Part shown: positions 25,498-34,865 of the stretch, in pieces
Layout of the letters: the number at the start of each line of letters is the position of its first letter
How positions within the stretch are numbered: position 1 is the stretch's first letter
Source of the DNA: Tenacibaculum caenipelagi
Lineage (GTDB): Bacteria > Bacteroidota > Bacteroidia > Flavobacteriales > Flavobacteriaceae
NCBI RefSeq assembly: GCF_004363005.1
Contig: NZ_SNYH01000002.1
Coordinates: forward strand, 62,001-126,000
Direction of reading: 5' to 3'
DNA length: 64,000 bases
Translations under genes and position numbers: made by a program
Notes under the pieces: model-generated
Seen by the model: only the letters and a program-made list of their open reading frames with translations
Told to the model about the DNA's origin: nothing
Database searches by the model: none

Positions 25498-27363
25498 ATG
25501 AAAAAACTATTCTCAAACTTTAAGGGTGATTTATTCGGTGGTATTACAGCAGGAATTGTTGCTTTACCTCTAGCATTAGCCTTTGGGGTTTCTTCTGGTT
25601 TAGGCCCTAGCGCAGGGTTATACGGTGCTATTTTTATTGCCTTTTTCGCTGCTTTATTTGGTGGTACTGACACCCAAATATCTGGACCAACTGCACCTAT
25701 GACAGCTGTAAGTATGGTAGTCATAGCAGGAATTTTGGCTACAAATGATGGCGATATTAACAAAGCTTTACCAGCAATTCTAACTGTCTTTTTACTTGCT
25801 GGTTTAATTCAGATTGGGTTAGGCCTTTTAGGTTTAGGTAAATATATCCGTTATATTCCTTACCCTGTAGTATCAGGTTTTATGACTGCTATTGGAGTAA
25901 TTATTTTGGTTACTCAAATTCTTCCAGCTGTAGGTTATTATGCTAAAGAAGACACTCAATTTGTCGAGCAATTTAAACCTCAAGCAGAAGAATTAATTCT
26001 AGAAAATATCTTAAAAGAAGAAGCCGGAGAAGGCATCTTAGTGCTTGAAGATTTTAAAGAGACTGTAAAAAGAGCAGAAGCTACTACTCAAGCAGATATT
26101 TTAAAAGAGAGTAAAACCATTGCAGGAAAAGAAGCTTCAGGTGTTTTAGGTACTTTTAAAGTATTACCACGAGCATTAAAAAATATAAATTGGCTGGAGT
26201 TAATTTTAGCTTTAGGTACTATCTTTATTATTTACGGATTTAAACGAATTACTACAACAATACCTAGTACATTAGTCGCTTTAGTTGTCATGTCGGGTAT
26301 AGCTTTAGCTTTTGGACTAAACTACCGTCCTATAGAAGAAATTCCTGGAGGCTTTCCTATTCCAAATATGAAAATCTTTTCACAATTTAGCTTAACAAGT
26401 ATTACCCCATACATTTTTACAGCTTTAACTTTAGCCTTATTAGGAGCCATTGACTCCCTATTAACTTCTGTAGTTGCTGATAATATGACTAAGACTAAAC
26501 ACAAACCCAATAAAGAATTAGTTGGTCAAGGTATAGGAAACAGTATCGCTGCTGTTTTTGGTGGTATCCCTGGTGCAGGAGCAACTATACGTACAGTAGT
26601 AAACATTAATTCTGGTGGTAAAACTAAGTTATCTGGAATGGTTGCTGGTGTTATGCTTTTAATTATTTTATTAGGTTTAGGACCTATTGCATCAAAAATT
26701 CCCGCTGCTGTACTGGCTGGTATCCTGATTACTGTAGGTATAGGTGTAATGGATTACAAAGGGCTAAAAGCTATTCCTAACCTACCAAGAGATGCCAAAA
26801 TAGGTCCATTTAAAGTAAGTTCAGAAGTTATTATTATGCTCGTTGTGTTAATTCTATCAACTTTTTGGAATTTAGTTTACGCAGTTGGTATCGGTTTAGT
26901 AATAGCCTCTCTAATGTTTATGAAAAAAATTGGTGATTTAACAGCTGAACGCTCTAACTTAAAATCTCTAAAAGAGGAACCTTGGGCGGATGAAAAAAAT
27001 TTCCCTAAAGAATTTTCTGAAAAAGTATTTATAAAACATGTTAAAGGACCATTATTTTTTGGTTCAACTAGTAACTTTCAAGCATTAGCAAAACAAATTC
27101 CTGCTACTGCTTCACATGTAATTATTCGTATGGATAGAATGCAATACATAGATCAATCTGGTTTATACACTTTAGAAGATATATTGGTTGATTTAGAGAA
27201 AAATGGAATTACTGTTTTATTAGTAGATGTATTAAAACAACCACGTTATATGATGGAACGTATTGATATAATTCCTGACCTAATTTCTAAAGAACATATT
27301 TTTGATTCTTTCTCTAATTGTTTAGAATGGATTAAACAAAATGTAAATGGCTCAACCCAATAA
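25498..27363 (+). CDS. SulP family inorganic anion transporter, second copy
   Basis: The 621-residue protein has the SulP membrane core (GGITAGIVALPLALAFGVSSG at the N-terminus), a hydrophilic loop of about 85 residues near residues 155-240 that the first copy lacks, and a STAS domain at about 500-600 with the DQSG motif. The following beta-carbonic anhydrase is 12 bp away, so bicarbonate transport is the best guess. It is longer and diverged from the first copy at 22341, so the two differ in regulation or substrate preference. Confidence 0.88.
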   Translation: MKKLFSNFKGDLFGGITAGIVALPLALAFGVSSGLGPSAGLYGAIFIAFFAALFGGTDTQISGPTAPMTAVSMVVIAGILATNDGDINKALPAILTVFLLAGLIQIGLGLLGLGKYIRYIPYPVVSGFMTAIGVIILVTQILPAVGYYAKEDTQFVEQFKPQAEELILENILKEEAGEGILVLEDFKETVKRAEATTQADILKESKTIAGKEASGVLGTFKVLPRALKNINWLELILALGTIFIIYGFKRITTTIPSTLVALVVMSGIALAFGLNYRPIEEIPGGFPIPNMKIFSQFSLTSITPYIFTALTLALLGAIDSLLTSVVADNMTKTKHKPNKELVGQGIGNSIAAVFGGIPGAGATIRTVVNINSGGKTKLSGMVAGVMLLIILLGLGPIASKIPAAVLAGILITVGIGVMDYKGLKAIPNLPRDAKIGPFKVSSEVIIMLVVLILSTFWNLVYAVGIGLVIASLMFMKKIGDLTAERSNLKSLKEEPWADEKNFPKEFSEKVFIKHVKGPLFFGSTSNFQALAKQIPATASHVIIRMDRMQYIDQSGLYTLEDILVDLEKNGITVLLVDVLKQPRYMMERIDIIPDLISKEHIFDSFSNCLEWIKQNVNGSTQ

Positions 27364-27375
27364 ACACTTCCTATT

Positions 27376-28002
27376 ATGGATTTATCAAAAATATTTGAAA
27401 ACAATAAAAAATGGGTGCAAGAAAAACTATCCATTAATCCCGATTACTTTAAAAAATTAAATGAGGGTCAGAGCCCAAATTTTTTATACATCGGATGTTC
27501 AGACAGTAGAGTTTCTGTAGAAAACTTGATGGGATTAAAACCTGGTGAAGTTTTTGTTCATAGAAACATAGCTAATATGGTTCCTGCTATCGATTTAAAT
27601 TCAGCATCGGTAATTGAATATGCTGTAGAACATTTGAAAGTAAATCATATTGTAGTTTGTGGACATTATTCATGTGGTGGTGTTAAAGCTGCCATGCAAT
27701 CTGCAGATTTAGGCTTGTTAAATCCTTGGTTACGCTATATTAGAGATGTATACCGCTTACATAAAGAAGAATTAAACAAAATTGAAGATGAAGAAGCTCG
27801 TTATGATCGATTAGTTGATTTAAATGTGCAAGAACAATGTGTTAACTTAATTAAAACCGCCGCTGTACAAAAAGCTTACAGAGATAGAGGATTGAAAGTA
27901 TATGGTTGGGTATTTGATATTAAAACAGGCGGGCTAATCGATTTGAATATCGATTTTGAACATATCTTAGAAGACATTATGGAAATATATCATTTAGATT
28001 AA
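27376..28002 (+). CDS. Beta-class carbonic anhydrase, second copy
   Basis: The 208-residue protein has zinc ligands C41 and D43 (with R45 in CSDSR) and H97 and C100 in GHYSCGG. VFVHRNIANMV and VKAAM fit the widespread Can subgroup. The start is 12 bp after the SulP gene, so both are surely one transcript, closed by the terminator at 28023. Cytoplasmic carbonic anhydrase next to SulP suggests paired bicarbonate import and hydration. Confidence 0.94.
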   Translation: MDLSKIFENNKKWVQEKLSINPDYFKKLNEGQSPNFLYIGCSDSRVSVENLMGLKPGEVFVHRNIANMVPAIDLNSASVIEYAVEHLKVNHIVVCGHYSCGGVKAAMQSADLGLLNPWLRYIRDVYRLHKEELNKIEDEEARYDRLVDLNVQEQCVNLIKTAAVQKAYRDRGLKVYGWVFDIKTGGLIDLNIDFEHILEDIMEIYHLD

Positions 28003-28022
28003 CTTCTAATTTAATTAAAAAT

Positions 28023-28052
28023 AAAAACGGATGAATTTCTTCATCCGTTTTT
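28023..28052. terminator. Bidirectional terminator between carbonic anhydrase and cvpA
   Basis: Stem AAAAACGGATGAA/TTCATCCGTTTTT with loop TTTC, followed by GTTTTTTA. It lies between two convergent genes. Confidence 0.85.
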
Positions 28053-28057
28053 GTTTT

Positions 28058-28582
28058 TTATGCAGTAGTTTCCGACTCTTGCTTACTGTCTTCATCTTCT
28101 CCATCTTTAATAATGGATGGAAAAATAGTCGGTGCAATCTTTTTTACAGGTTTATATAAAATAGACTCTTCTAAACTTTGTTGCTTTACAAACGGAATTG
28201 TATCGTTCATTTTTCCAAAGAAAATAAAAATCACACTTAAAATTAATCCTATTTTTAAAGCTCCAAAAACACCTCCTAAAATCTTATTTAAAATTCCTAG
28301 TGAAGCAAAATCAGCTATCTTCGTTAAGATTTTACCTAGCAAAGCAATCACTACAATTATTACTACAAAAGTTCCTGCAAAAGCTGCTAGAGAGATATAT
28401 TTCTCTTCCCAGTTTACACTATCTTTTAACCAATCTCCTATAAAATACGAAAAATGTATTGCTCCATAAACTCCAGCCACTAAAGCCACCAAAGAGGCAA
28501 CTTCAACAAACAACCCTTTCATTAATCCGCGAACAAAACCAAACAATAACAAGGCTGTTATAATAATATCGAAAGTATTCAT
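28058..28582 (-). CDS. CvpA family membrane protein
   Basis: The 174-residue protein has four membrane helices (about 5-25, 29-50, 69-91 and 108-125) and an acidic disordered tail (DGEDEDSKQESETTA). This matches the CvpA/colicin V production family, whose members occur in envelope and division contexts. It starts at ATG 28582 and diverges from a small gene at 28650. The function of this homologue is not known. Confidence 0.88.
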   Translation of the reverse strand: MNTFDIIITALLLFGFVRGLMKGLFVEVASLVALVAGVYGAIHFSYFIGDWLKDSVNWEEKYISLAAFAGTFVVIIVVIALLGKILTKIADFASLGILNKILGGVFGALKIGLILSVIFIFFGKMNDTIPFVKQQSLEESILYKPVKKIAPTIFPSIIKDGEDEDSKQESETTA

Positions 28583-28623
28583 AGTTATTTAATTCTTCCG
28601 TGTAAATATACACAACTCATTCA

Positions 28624-28631
28624 TATCTTTG
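28624..28631 (+). promoter_or_regulatory. -7 promoter element of the 28650 gene (TATCTTTG)
   Basis: An exact TAnnTTTG box 18 nt before ATG 28650. It excludes the alternative upstream start at 28629, which would overlap the box. Confidence 0.6.
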
Positions 28632-28649
28632 CTTTTTCAAAAAGTACAA

Positions 28650-29003
28650 ATGACCGAAAAAACTAACTTAAAAGAAAAATGGGATTTTGTGATAGCCCAA
28701 TTATCGCATCAGTTTGCTGATGGTGATGAATTAACCATTGATGGAATTATTTATTTAATTGGCGTTCAAGAATTGGGGCAAGGGCATCGAAAATTTAAAA
28801 AAGACGAAAAAGTCAATTTAATGCATATCGCCATATGTAAACTATTGGAACCTTATGGTTATTATGAATTTGACTTTTTTGATGATGATGGTTGGCCACA
28901 TTATAAAACAATAACTGAGTTACCTAGTTTAAAACCAGGTGAGCAAACCGTATTAATGAAAGAAGCAATTATTAACTATTTTGAAGGAATAAACTTTTTT
29001 TAA
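28650..29003 (+). CDS. Conserved-looking hypothetical protein
   Basis: I do not assign a function. From ATG 28650 the protein has 117 residues, is cytoplasmic and acidic, and contains HRKFKKDEKVNLMHIAICKLL and YYEFDFFDDDGWPHY. The aromatic/acidic core suggests a small alpha/beta domain. The promoter box at 28624 supports the start. It is divergent from cvpA, and a structured leader of the next gene follows its stop. Confidence 0.75.
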   Translation: MTEKTNLKEKWDFVIAQLSHQFADGDELTIDGIIYLIGVQELGQGHRKFKKDEKVNLMHIAICKLLEPYGYYEFDFFDDDGWPHYKTITELPSLKPGEQTVLMKEAIINYFEGINFF

Positions 29004-29087
29004 CAATTTTGTTTTTTCAAATTCTGAATTAAAAACATTACAAAAACCACAACATTTCATAACAAACAAATATCAAACAACTAAAAA

Positions 29088-29165
29088 AAGGTTTTAATTT
29101 TAGAAAAAAATAAAAGTGGTATACTTCTTGGAAAGAAGTTTGTAAATGACTAGTTTTAAAACCTT
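29088..29165 (+). promoter_or_regulatory. Nested inverted repeat in the leader of the thioredoxin-like gene
   Basis: The outer arms AAGGTTTTAA (29088-29097) and TTAAAACCTT (29156-29165) are perfect 10-bp complements. Inside lies a perfect hairpin ACTTCTT-GGA-AAGAAGT (29123-29139). The ATG follows 22 nt after the outer arm. This could be a cis-regulatory RNA leader; no known riboswitch class is recognised. Confidence 0.45.
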
Positions 29166-29187
29166 ATTAATAACCCTTTAAAATATC

Positions 29188-30564
29188 ATGATGAAAAAAT
29201 TACTGGCTCTATTAATATTTACTACATCTATCGTTAGTGCTCAATATACTATTAAAGGTACCATAACCCCTCCAGAAAAAAGTGACTGGGTAATTCTTTA
29301 TAAAATTGAAGGTGCCAAGCAAAAGTATATAAAAGATACAACCATTAAGCATGACACAGTAATTATTGGTGGTGAAAAACAAATACTAGGTAAATTTAGC
29401 TTTGAATTGCCAAATACAGCAGAAGCTGGAGCTTATAGAGCAACCTACAGAAACACTGGTGCAGGATTTGTTGATTTCTTCTTTAACAAAGAAAATGTTG
29501 AATTTGTTTTCAATCCTAAATTTCCAGAGCAATCATTGCTTTTTACAAGTTCTAGAGAGAATAAATTATATAGTGAATATAAACAAGCTATTAATAAGAT
29601 TCAAAAGAAAATAGACTCTGCCCAAGCTGCATACATCGAAACAGATTCGAGAGATGCTAAAAAAGCATATAAGAAAGAAATTAAGGAGCTTGAAGATGTT
29701 CAAGAAGCTTATGAAAATAAATCTGAAGGAATGTTAGTAAACAACTTCATTAAAGCTTCTCGTCGTTACAACTCTTATAATATTCATGACAATATTCAAG
29801 ATTATTTATCAGCTACATCTGATAACTTTTTTAAGTATATCGATTTTAAAAATGAAGCTTTATTTAATTCTTCTTTTTTAATTGATAAAATTAATGATTA
29901 CGTTTTCTATTTAAACTATTCTGAAGATAAAGAAATGCAACAGAAATTGATAAAAGAGTCAATTACTGATGTAATGAAAAAAATCTCTTCTGATAAATTA
30001 GAAAAAGCAGTTATCTATTACTTAATTAGTACACTTACCGACAAACGTAACGGACCTGCCGTAGACTGGATGTTCTCTGAATACTACGACGACCTTCCTA
30101 CTGAAGATCAAGATGCTGAATTTAAAAAAGAAAAACTAGGTATTTTACTTGCAACTGTAGGTAGAGTTGCTCCTGATTTTTCATGGAAAGAGAACAATGA
30201 AGACCAAAAATTATCTACTTTAAATGACGGAAACAAATATTTATTAGTGTTTTGGAGTACAGGTTGTCCTCACTGTCTAAAAGAGATTCCTGAGCTTTAT
30301 AAATACATGAAAACTCATAAAGAAGTTTCTGTAGTTTCATTTGGTATTGAAAATGACGAAACTGAATGGACTGAGTTTGTAAAAGACTTACCAGAATGGC
30401 ATAATGCAGTAGGAACTCACCCAGAATATAAGTTTGATAACGAAACGGTAAAGAAATATAATTTGCTAGGAACACCATCTTATTTTGTACTAGACAGAGA
30501 AAAAAGAATTATAGCGATGCCTGATCATGTTCAAGATGTTCAAAAATATTTTGAAAACAACTAG
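29188..30564 (+). CDS. Exported TlpA-like thiol-disulfide oxidoreductase
   Basis: The 458-residue protein has a signal peptide (about 1-18), an N-terminal beta domain of the DUF4369 type (YTIKGTITPPEKSDW), a long helical middle (about 110-300), and a C-terminal thioredoxin domain with active site CPHC at 360-363 and cis-proline at 430 (GTPSYF). This fits periplasmic TlpA/ResA-like proteins of Bacteroidetes. Substrates are unknown. A nested inverted repeat precedes it and a terminator follows. Confidence 0.85.
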   Translation: MMKKLLALLIFTTSIVSAQYTIKGTITPPEKSDWVILYKIEGAKQKYIKDTTIKHDTVIIGGEKQILGKFSFELPNTAEAGAYRATYRNTGAGFVDFFFNKENVEFVFNPKFPEQSLLFTSSRENKLYSEYKQAINKIQKKIDSAQAAYIETDSRDAKKAYKKEIKELEDVQEAYENKSEGMLVNNFIKASRRYNSYNIHDNIQDYLSATSDNFFKYIDFKNEALFNSSFLIDKINDYVFYLNYSEDKEMQQKLIKESITDVMKKISSDKLEKAVIYYLISTLTDKRNGPAVDWMFSEYYDDLPTEDQDAEFKKEKLGILLATVGRVAPDFSWKENNEDQKLSTLNDGNKYLLVFWSTGCPHCLKEIPELYKYMKTHKEVSVVSFGIENDETEWTEFVKDLPEWHNAVGTHPEYKFDNETVKKYNLLGTPSYFVLDREKRIIAMPDHVQDVQKYFENN

Positions 30565-30583
30565 GTCTTAATCCAGACAAATT

Positions 30584-30615
30584 AAAAAAGCTCAACAAAT
30601 TTTGTTGAGCTTTTT
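30584..30615. terminator. Bidirectional terminator between the thioredoxin-like gene and yraN
   Basis: Stem AAAAAAGCTCAACAA with its complement, short AATT centre and T-run. It serves convergent genes. Confidence 0.85.
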
Positions 30616-30621
30616 ATTTTT

Positions 30622-30981
30622 TTAGAAATACAAAAATGCATTCTCAATATGCTCAATTACATATGTGTTGTTCTCTTTTAAAATAGCTACTATGTCAAAT
30701 CGAATTTCTACATCTAAATCACGTTGATTAACATAATTATCAATTGCAGAAACTAAGAGGTTTATTTTCTTAGGGTTTACAAAATCTTGCGGATTTCCAT
30801 AATAAGCTGTCGTACGGGTTTTAACTTCAACCGCTATTAATTCATTTCCTTTCATAGTAATAATATCAACCTCAGCTTTTAAAAAACGGTAGTTTTTTTC
30901 AACTATTGAATATCCTTTTTCAATCAAATATTCTATAGCTAATTCTTCTCCTTTTTTACCAAGTTCATTGTGTATTGCCAT
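30622..30981 (-). CDS. YraN/UPF0102 family endonuclease-like protein
   Basis: The 119-residue protein has the UPF0102 pattern: GKKGEELAIEYLIEKGY at the N-terminus, then AEVDII and VAVEVKTR-like (LIAVEVKTR), which are the PD-(D/E)XK nuclease core. It is a predicted Holliday-junction resolvase-related protein. It is divergent from the DUF2892 gene. Confidence 0.9.
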   Translation of the reverse strand: MAIHNELGKKGEELAIEYLIEKGYSIVEKNYRFLKAEVDIITMKGNELIAVEVKTRTTAYYGNPQDFVNPKKINLLVSAIDNYVNQRDLDVEIRFDIVAILKENNTYVIEHIENAFLYF

Positions 30982-30990
30982 TTAAAATGT

Positions 30991-30998
30991 TAAATTTG
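30991..30998 (+). promoter_or_regulatory. -7 promoter element of the DUF2892 gene (TAAATTTG)
   Basis: An exact TAnnTTTG box 22 nt before ATG 31021. Confidence 0.5.
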
Positions 30999-31020
30999 AG
31001 TAATTTAAAAAACTTTTACC

Positions 31021-31227
31021 ATGAAAAAAAATATGGGGAATACCGATAAAGCTATTAGAACTTTAATTGCTTTAATTATTGCCTGCTTGTCTTACTTTGA
31101 TATTATTACAGGAGTACTGGGTAATGTACTGTTGGTTTTAGCAATTGTATTTTTGGTTACCAGTTTGATAAACTTTTGCCCGCTTTATTCCTTATTTGGC
31201 ATAAACACTCGTAAGTCTAAAGAATAA
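31021..31227 (+). CDS. DUF2892 small membrane protein
   Basis: The 68-residue protein has two membrane helices (about 12-28 and 31-47) and begins MKKNMGNTDKAIRTL, typical of DUF2892, which often occurs with YgaP-like rhodaneses. No partner is beside it here. The gene stands alone between the divergent yraN and a convergent peptidase. Confidence 0.85.
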   Translation: MKKNMGNTDKAIRTLIALIIACLSYFDIITGVLGNVLLVLAIVFLVTSLINFCPLYSLFGINTRKSKE

Positions 31228-31228
31228 A

Positions 31229-32215
31229 TTAGTCAAACGCAACAGTAGAAGTGTTGTCTTTATGTATACTTAAAGAAACCTTTCTTCCCATAATTAAGGC
31301 TCTATTATCAGGCTCATGACCTGCAGGAAAATTAAATAGTACAGGAATATCTTTTGGAACAACATCTAAAATTAATTGTTCTATCGAACTTCCCCATGGA
31401 GTCGTATTTTTTTTAACTTTAGTCATATTACCCACAATAATCGCTTTAACTTTTGTAAAATATCCTGCACGTTTTAAGCTTTGTAACATTCTATCTATCG
31501 AATATTTATATTCTCCTATTTCTTCAATAAACAGAATTTTCCCATCCGTAGAAATTTGACTATCCGACCCTAACATCGAAGCTAAAATAGCAATATTTCC
31601 CCCCACTAACTCTCCTGAGGTTTCTCCTACTCTATTCATTTTTGATGACAAAACTTCATAACGTAATTCTTCACCAAACAATGCCTTTTTAAAAGTAGCT
31701 ATTGTCTGTATTGTTTCTTCAGGTTTTTCTTCCATACTTGTACCCATCATAGCATGCAAGGTTTCAACTCCTAAATTATGAATATGATTGTGGAATGCTG
31801 TAATATCAGAATATCCTATTACCCACTTTGGGTGCTGTTTAAACTTCGTAAAATCTAGCTGATCTATAATTCTTACAGAACCATATCCTCCTCTCGCACT
31901 CCAAATCGCTTTAATAGTAGGATTATCTAATGCTTCTTGAAAATCTTGGCAGCGCTCCTCATCGGTGCCTGCAAAATGATCATTTTGATTAAATAGATGT
32001 TTACCATATACTACTTTTAACCCCCAACTTTCAACTAATTCTTTAGCTTTATCAATTACCTGTTTTCTATTCTTTAAAATTCCAGCAGGAGCAACCATTG
32101 CTATGGTATCTCCCTTTTGTAAATACGGTGGCGTTATTAATTTCATATTTGAATTTTGACCATTAACCATTGAACCTATAAAAATTAGCAGCAAAAAATA
32201 AAGTTCTTTTCTCAT
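31229..32215 (-). CDS. LD-carboxypeptidase, peptidase family S66
   Basis: From ATG 32215 the protein has 328 residues with a signal peptide (about 1-20). The family S66 serine lies in GYSD, the glutamate probably in the IEEIGEY region and the histidine in PAGHEPD; these form the Ser-Glu-His triad that cleaves the L,D bond in murein tetrapeptides. It is a cell-wall recycling or remodelling enzyme. The ATGA overlap with the acetyltransferase stop shows coupled expression and sets the start. An upstream ATG at 32224 is less likely. Confidence 0.9.
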   Translation of the reverse strand: MRKELYFLLLIFIGSMVNGQNSNMKLITPPYLQKGDTIAMVAPAGILKNRKQVIDKAKELVESWGLKVVYGKHLFNQNDHFAGTDEERCQDFQEALDNPTIKAIWSARGGYGSVRIIDQLDFTKFKQHPKWVIGYSDITAFHNHIHNLGVETLHAMMGTSMEEKPEETIQTIATFKKALFGEELRYEVLSSKMNRVGETSGELVGGNIAILASMLGSDSQISTDGKILFIEEIGEYKYSIDRMLQSLKRAGYFTKVKAIIVGNMTKVKKNTTPWGSSIEQLILDVVPKDIPVLFNFPAGHEPDNRALIMGRKVSLSIHKDNTSTVAFD

Positions 32216-32658
32216 GAATAACAAGATTTAGATAGTAAAAGTACTTTTTTTGAATAAATTCCGCTAGTATTACACCATTCATGTTTTTTTGCAATTTCTT
32301 TAGGCGGTATTAATTTCTGTTTAATAAAACCAAACTTACCATAAAAATCTTGCAAGTTTTCAAAAGGCAAACACCAAACGATTGTATTTAAAAACGGATT
32401 GTTTTTACATAAAAACTGAACTATAACATCAGTTACTCCCAATCCTCTATAATCATTAAAAACATAAATACCTCCTAATTCGGTATTTTGTTTATCTATT
32501 TTTACCAATCGTCCTAAACCACACTTTTTCCCATCTATTTCTGCAATAACTATGTATTCATTTTCAAAATTAGACGGTTTAAAATCAATTGATAAGTATT
32601 GTGCATTAATCCAATCTATTTCTTCTTTTTCTGCTTGCCTAACTATAATGGTATTCAT
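32212..32658 (-). CDS. GNAT family acetyltransferase
   Basis: The 148-residue protein has a GNAT acetyl-CoA binding pattern: VKIDKQNTELGGIYVFNDYRGLGVTDVIVQ. YRGLGV stands at the pyrophosphate-binding loop. Its substrate is unknown. It lies just upstream of the S66 peptidase with an overlap, so the two form one operon. Confidence 0.85.
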   Translation of the reverse strand: MNTIIVRQAEKEEIDWINAQYLSIDFKPSNFENEYIVIAEIDGKKCGLGRLVKIDKQNTELGGIYVFNDYRGLGVTDVIVQFLCKNNPFLNTIVWCLPFENLQDFYGKFGFIKQKLIPPKEIAKKHEWCNTSGIYSKKVLLLSKSCYS

Positions 32659-32727
32659 ATTATGAAACTAAAAGTACTAATTAGTAAATGTACCCAATTT
32701 ATAACAGTTTAAAAAATTGCTTTTTTG

Positions 32728-32735
32728 TACTTTTG
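32728..32735 (+). promoter_or_regulatory. -7 promoter element of metG (TACTTTTG)
   Basis: An exact TAnnTTTG box 25 nt before ATG 32761. The open frame begins earlier at 32725, but the box overlaps that part. Confidence 0.6.
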
Positions 32736-32760
32736 CAGTTTAATTTTTAGCACAAAATTC

Positions 32761-34815
32761 ATGAATACACCTAAGAGATATACTATTACAGCAGCATTAC
32801 CTTATACAAACGGACCTATCCACATCGGTCATTTAGCAGGGGTGTATGTTCCTGGAGATATTTATGCACGTTATTTACGCCAAAAAGGAAAAGACGTGGC
32901 GTACATTTGTGGTTCTGATGAGCATGGAGTTGCCATACCTATGCGTGCTAAAAAAGAAGGTGTTACCCCACAAGCTATCATTGACAAATACAACGGAATC
33001 ATAAAAAAATCGTTTGAAGATTTCGGAATTTCTTTTGATAATTACTCGCGTACCTCAGCAGAAATTCATCATAAAACAGCTTCAGATTTCTTTACCAAAT
33101 TATACAACGATGGTGAGTTTATTGAAGAAGTTACCAAACAATTGTATGATGAAGAGGCTAATCAATTTTTAGCAGATCGTTTTGTTGTTGGTACCTGTCC
33201 AAAATGTGGAAATGAAGAAAGTTATGGTGATCAATGTGAAAAATGCGGGACGAGCCATAATGCTACCGATTTAATCAATCCTAAATCGGCAATTACAGGA
33301 AATGTACCTACTTTAAAAGAAACCAAACACTGGTTTTTACCATTAGATAAACACGAAGCTTTTTTACGCGAATGGATTTTAGAAGGACATAAAAACGATT
33401 GGAAGCCTAACGTATTAGGTCAAGTAAAATCTTGGATTGATGACGGATTACGTCCTCGTGCTGTAACTCGTGATTTAGATTGGGGAATTCCAGTTCCTGT
33501 TGAAGGTGCTGACGGAAAAGTATTATATGTTTGGTTTGATGCTCCTATCGGATACATCTCTTCTACCAAAGAATGGGCTGCGCGTGAAGGTAAAAACTGG
33601 GAAGATTATTGGAAAAAAGACGACACAAAATTAGTACACTTTATCGGTAAAGATAATATCGTATTTCACTGTATTATTTTCCCTGCAATGCTAAAAGCAC
33701 ACGGAGATTTTATTTTACCTGAAAATGTACCAGCAAACGAGTTTTTAAATTTAGAAGGAAATAAGTTATCTACCTCTAAAAACTGGGCGGTTTGGTTACA
33801 CGAGTATTTAGAAGACTTCCCTAATCAGCAAGATGTATTACGCTATACTTTAACAGCAAACGCACCTGAAAATAAAGATAATGATTTCACTTGGAAAGAT
33901 TTTCAGGCGAAAAATAATAATGAATTAGTTGCCATTTTCGGAAACTTTATCAACCGTGTGGTAGTGCTAACAAACAAATACTATAACGGATTAGTACCTG
34001 CTGCTGGTGAATTATCAGAAGCAGATGAAAATGCTTTAGAGCAATTAAAACAATTCCCAGATGTGATTGCGAAATCTATCGAGCGTTATCGTTTTAGAGA
34101 AGCTTCTCAAGAGATGATGAATTTAGCGCGTTTGGGTAATAAATATTTAGCAGATGAAGAGCCTTGGAAAGTAATTAAAGAAGATGAAGAGCGCACAAAA
34201 ACGATCATGAATGTTGCGTTACAAATCGCAGCAGGCTTAGCAGTAGTATCAGAGCCATTTTTACCATTTACTTCAACAAAGTTAAAATCAATTTTAAACA
34301 TTGATAATACGCTTACCTGGAATGATGTAGCTGAAAAAGATATTTTATTAGCTAAAGACCACCAAATAAATAAAGCTGAATTATTATTCTCTAAAATTGA
34401 AGATGCTACTATTCAAGCACAGTTAGATAAATTAGAAGCAACTAAAAAAGCAAATGAGGCTGCCAACAAAGTAGTTGAACCTCAAAAAGACACTATTGAG
34501 TTTGATGATTTTACCAAAATGGACATGCGTGTTGGAACTATTTTAGAAGCTGAAAAAGTAGCTAAAGCTAAAAAGTTATTAAAGCTAAAAGTTGATGTAG
34601 GTATGGATGTTCGTACAATCGTTTCTGGTATTGCTGAAAGCTTTAAACCAGAAGATATTGTTGGACAGCAAGTAACTGTTTTATGTAATTTGGCACCAAG
34701 AAAAATTCGTGGCGTAGAAAGTCAAGGAATGATTTTAATGACTGATACTCCTGATGGTAAATTAGCTTTTGTGCAACCTTCAGAAAAAGTAAACAACGGA
34801 GAGTTTATAGCTTAA
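32761..34815 (+). CDS. metG: Methionyl-tRNA synthetase
   Basis: The 684-residue class I synthetase attaches methionine to t[12 protein letters not shown] (HIGH) is near residues 19-27, the zinc knuckle [17 protein letters not shown] at about 145-165, the signature KLSTS (KMSKS) near residue 335, and the C-terminal tRNA-binding EMAP-like domain ([17 protein letters not shown]) at about 580. Size matches the bacterial type with C-terminal dimerisation domain. The frame was trimmed to ATG 32761 because the TACTTTTG box lies upstream. Confidence 0.96.
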   Translation: MNTPKRYTITAALPYTNGPIHIGHLAGVYVPGDIYARYLRQKGKDVAYICGSDEHGVAIPMRAKKEGVTPQAIIDKYNGIIKKSFEDFGISFDNYSRTSAEIHHKTASDFFTKLYNDGEFIEEVTKQLYDEEANQFLADRFVVGTCPKCGNEESYGDQCEKCGTSHNATDLINPKSAITGNVPTLKETKHWFLPLDKHEAFLREWILEGHKNDWKPNVLGQVKSWIDDGLRPRAVTRDLDWGIPVPVEGADGKVLYVWFDAPIGYISSTKEWAAREGKNWEDYWKKDDTKLVHFIGKDNIVFHCIIFPAMLKAHGDFILPENVPANEFLNLEGNKLSTSKNWAVWLHEYLEDFPNQQDVLRYTLTANAPENKDNDFTWKDFQAKNNNELVAIFGNFINRVVVLTNKYYNGLVPAAGELSEADENALEQLKQFPDVIAKSIERYRFREASQEMMNLARLGNKYLADEEPWKVIKEDEERTKTIMNVALQIAAGLAVVSEPFLPFTSTKLKSILNIDNTLTWNDVAEKDILLAKDHQINKAELLFSKIEDATIQAQLDKLEATKKANEAANKVVEPQKDTIEFDDFTKMDMRVGTILEAEKVAKAKKLLKLKVDVGMDVRTIVSGIAESFKPEDIVGQQVTVLCNLAPRKIRGVESQGMILMTDTPDGKLAFVQPSEKVNNGEFIA

Positions 34816-34833
34816 AACATATATTCATAAAAT

Positions 34834-34862
34834 AAAAAACCTCGCAAATTGCGAGGTTTTTT
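34834..34862. terminator. Bidirectional terminator between metG and the 2OG oxygenase
   Basis: Stem AAAAAACCTCGC/GCGAGGTTTTTT with 5-base loop, convergent genes. Confidence 0.85.
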
Positions 34863-34865
34863 ATT

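Noticed and set aside
22341..28002. Simple tandem duplication of one SulP-CA unit
   Set aside because: The two carbonic anhydrases belong to visibly different subgroups and SulP lengths differ by 95 residues.
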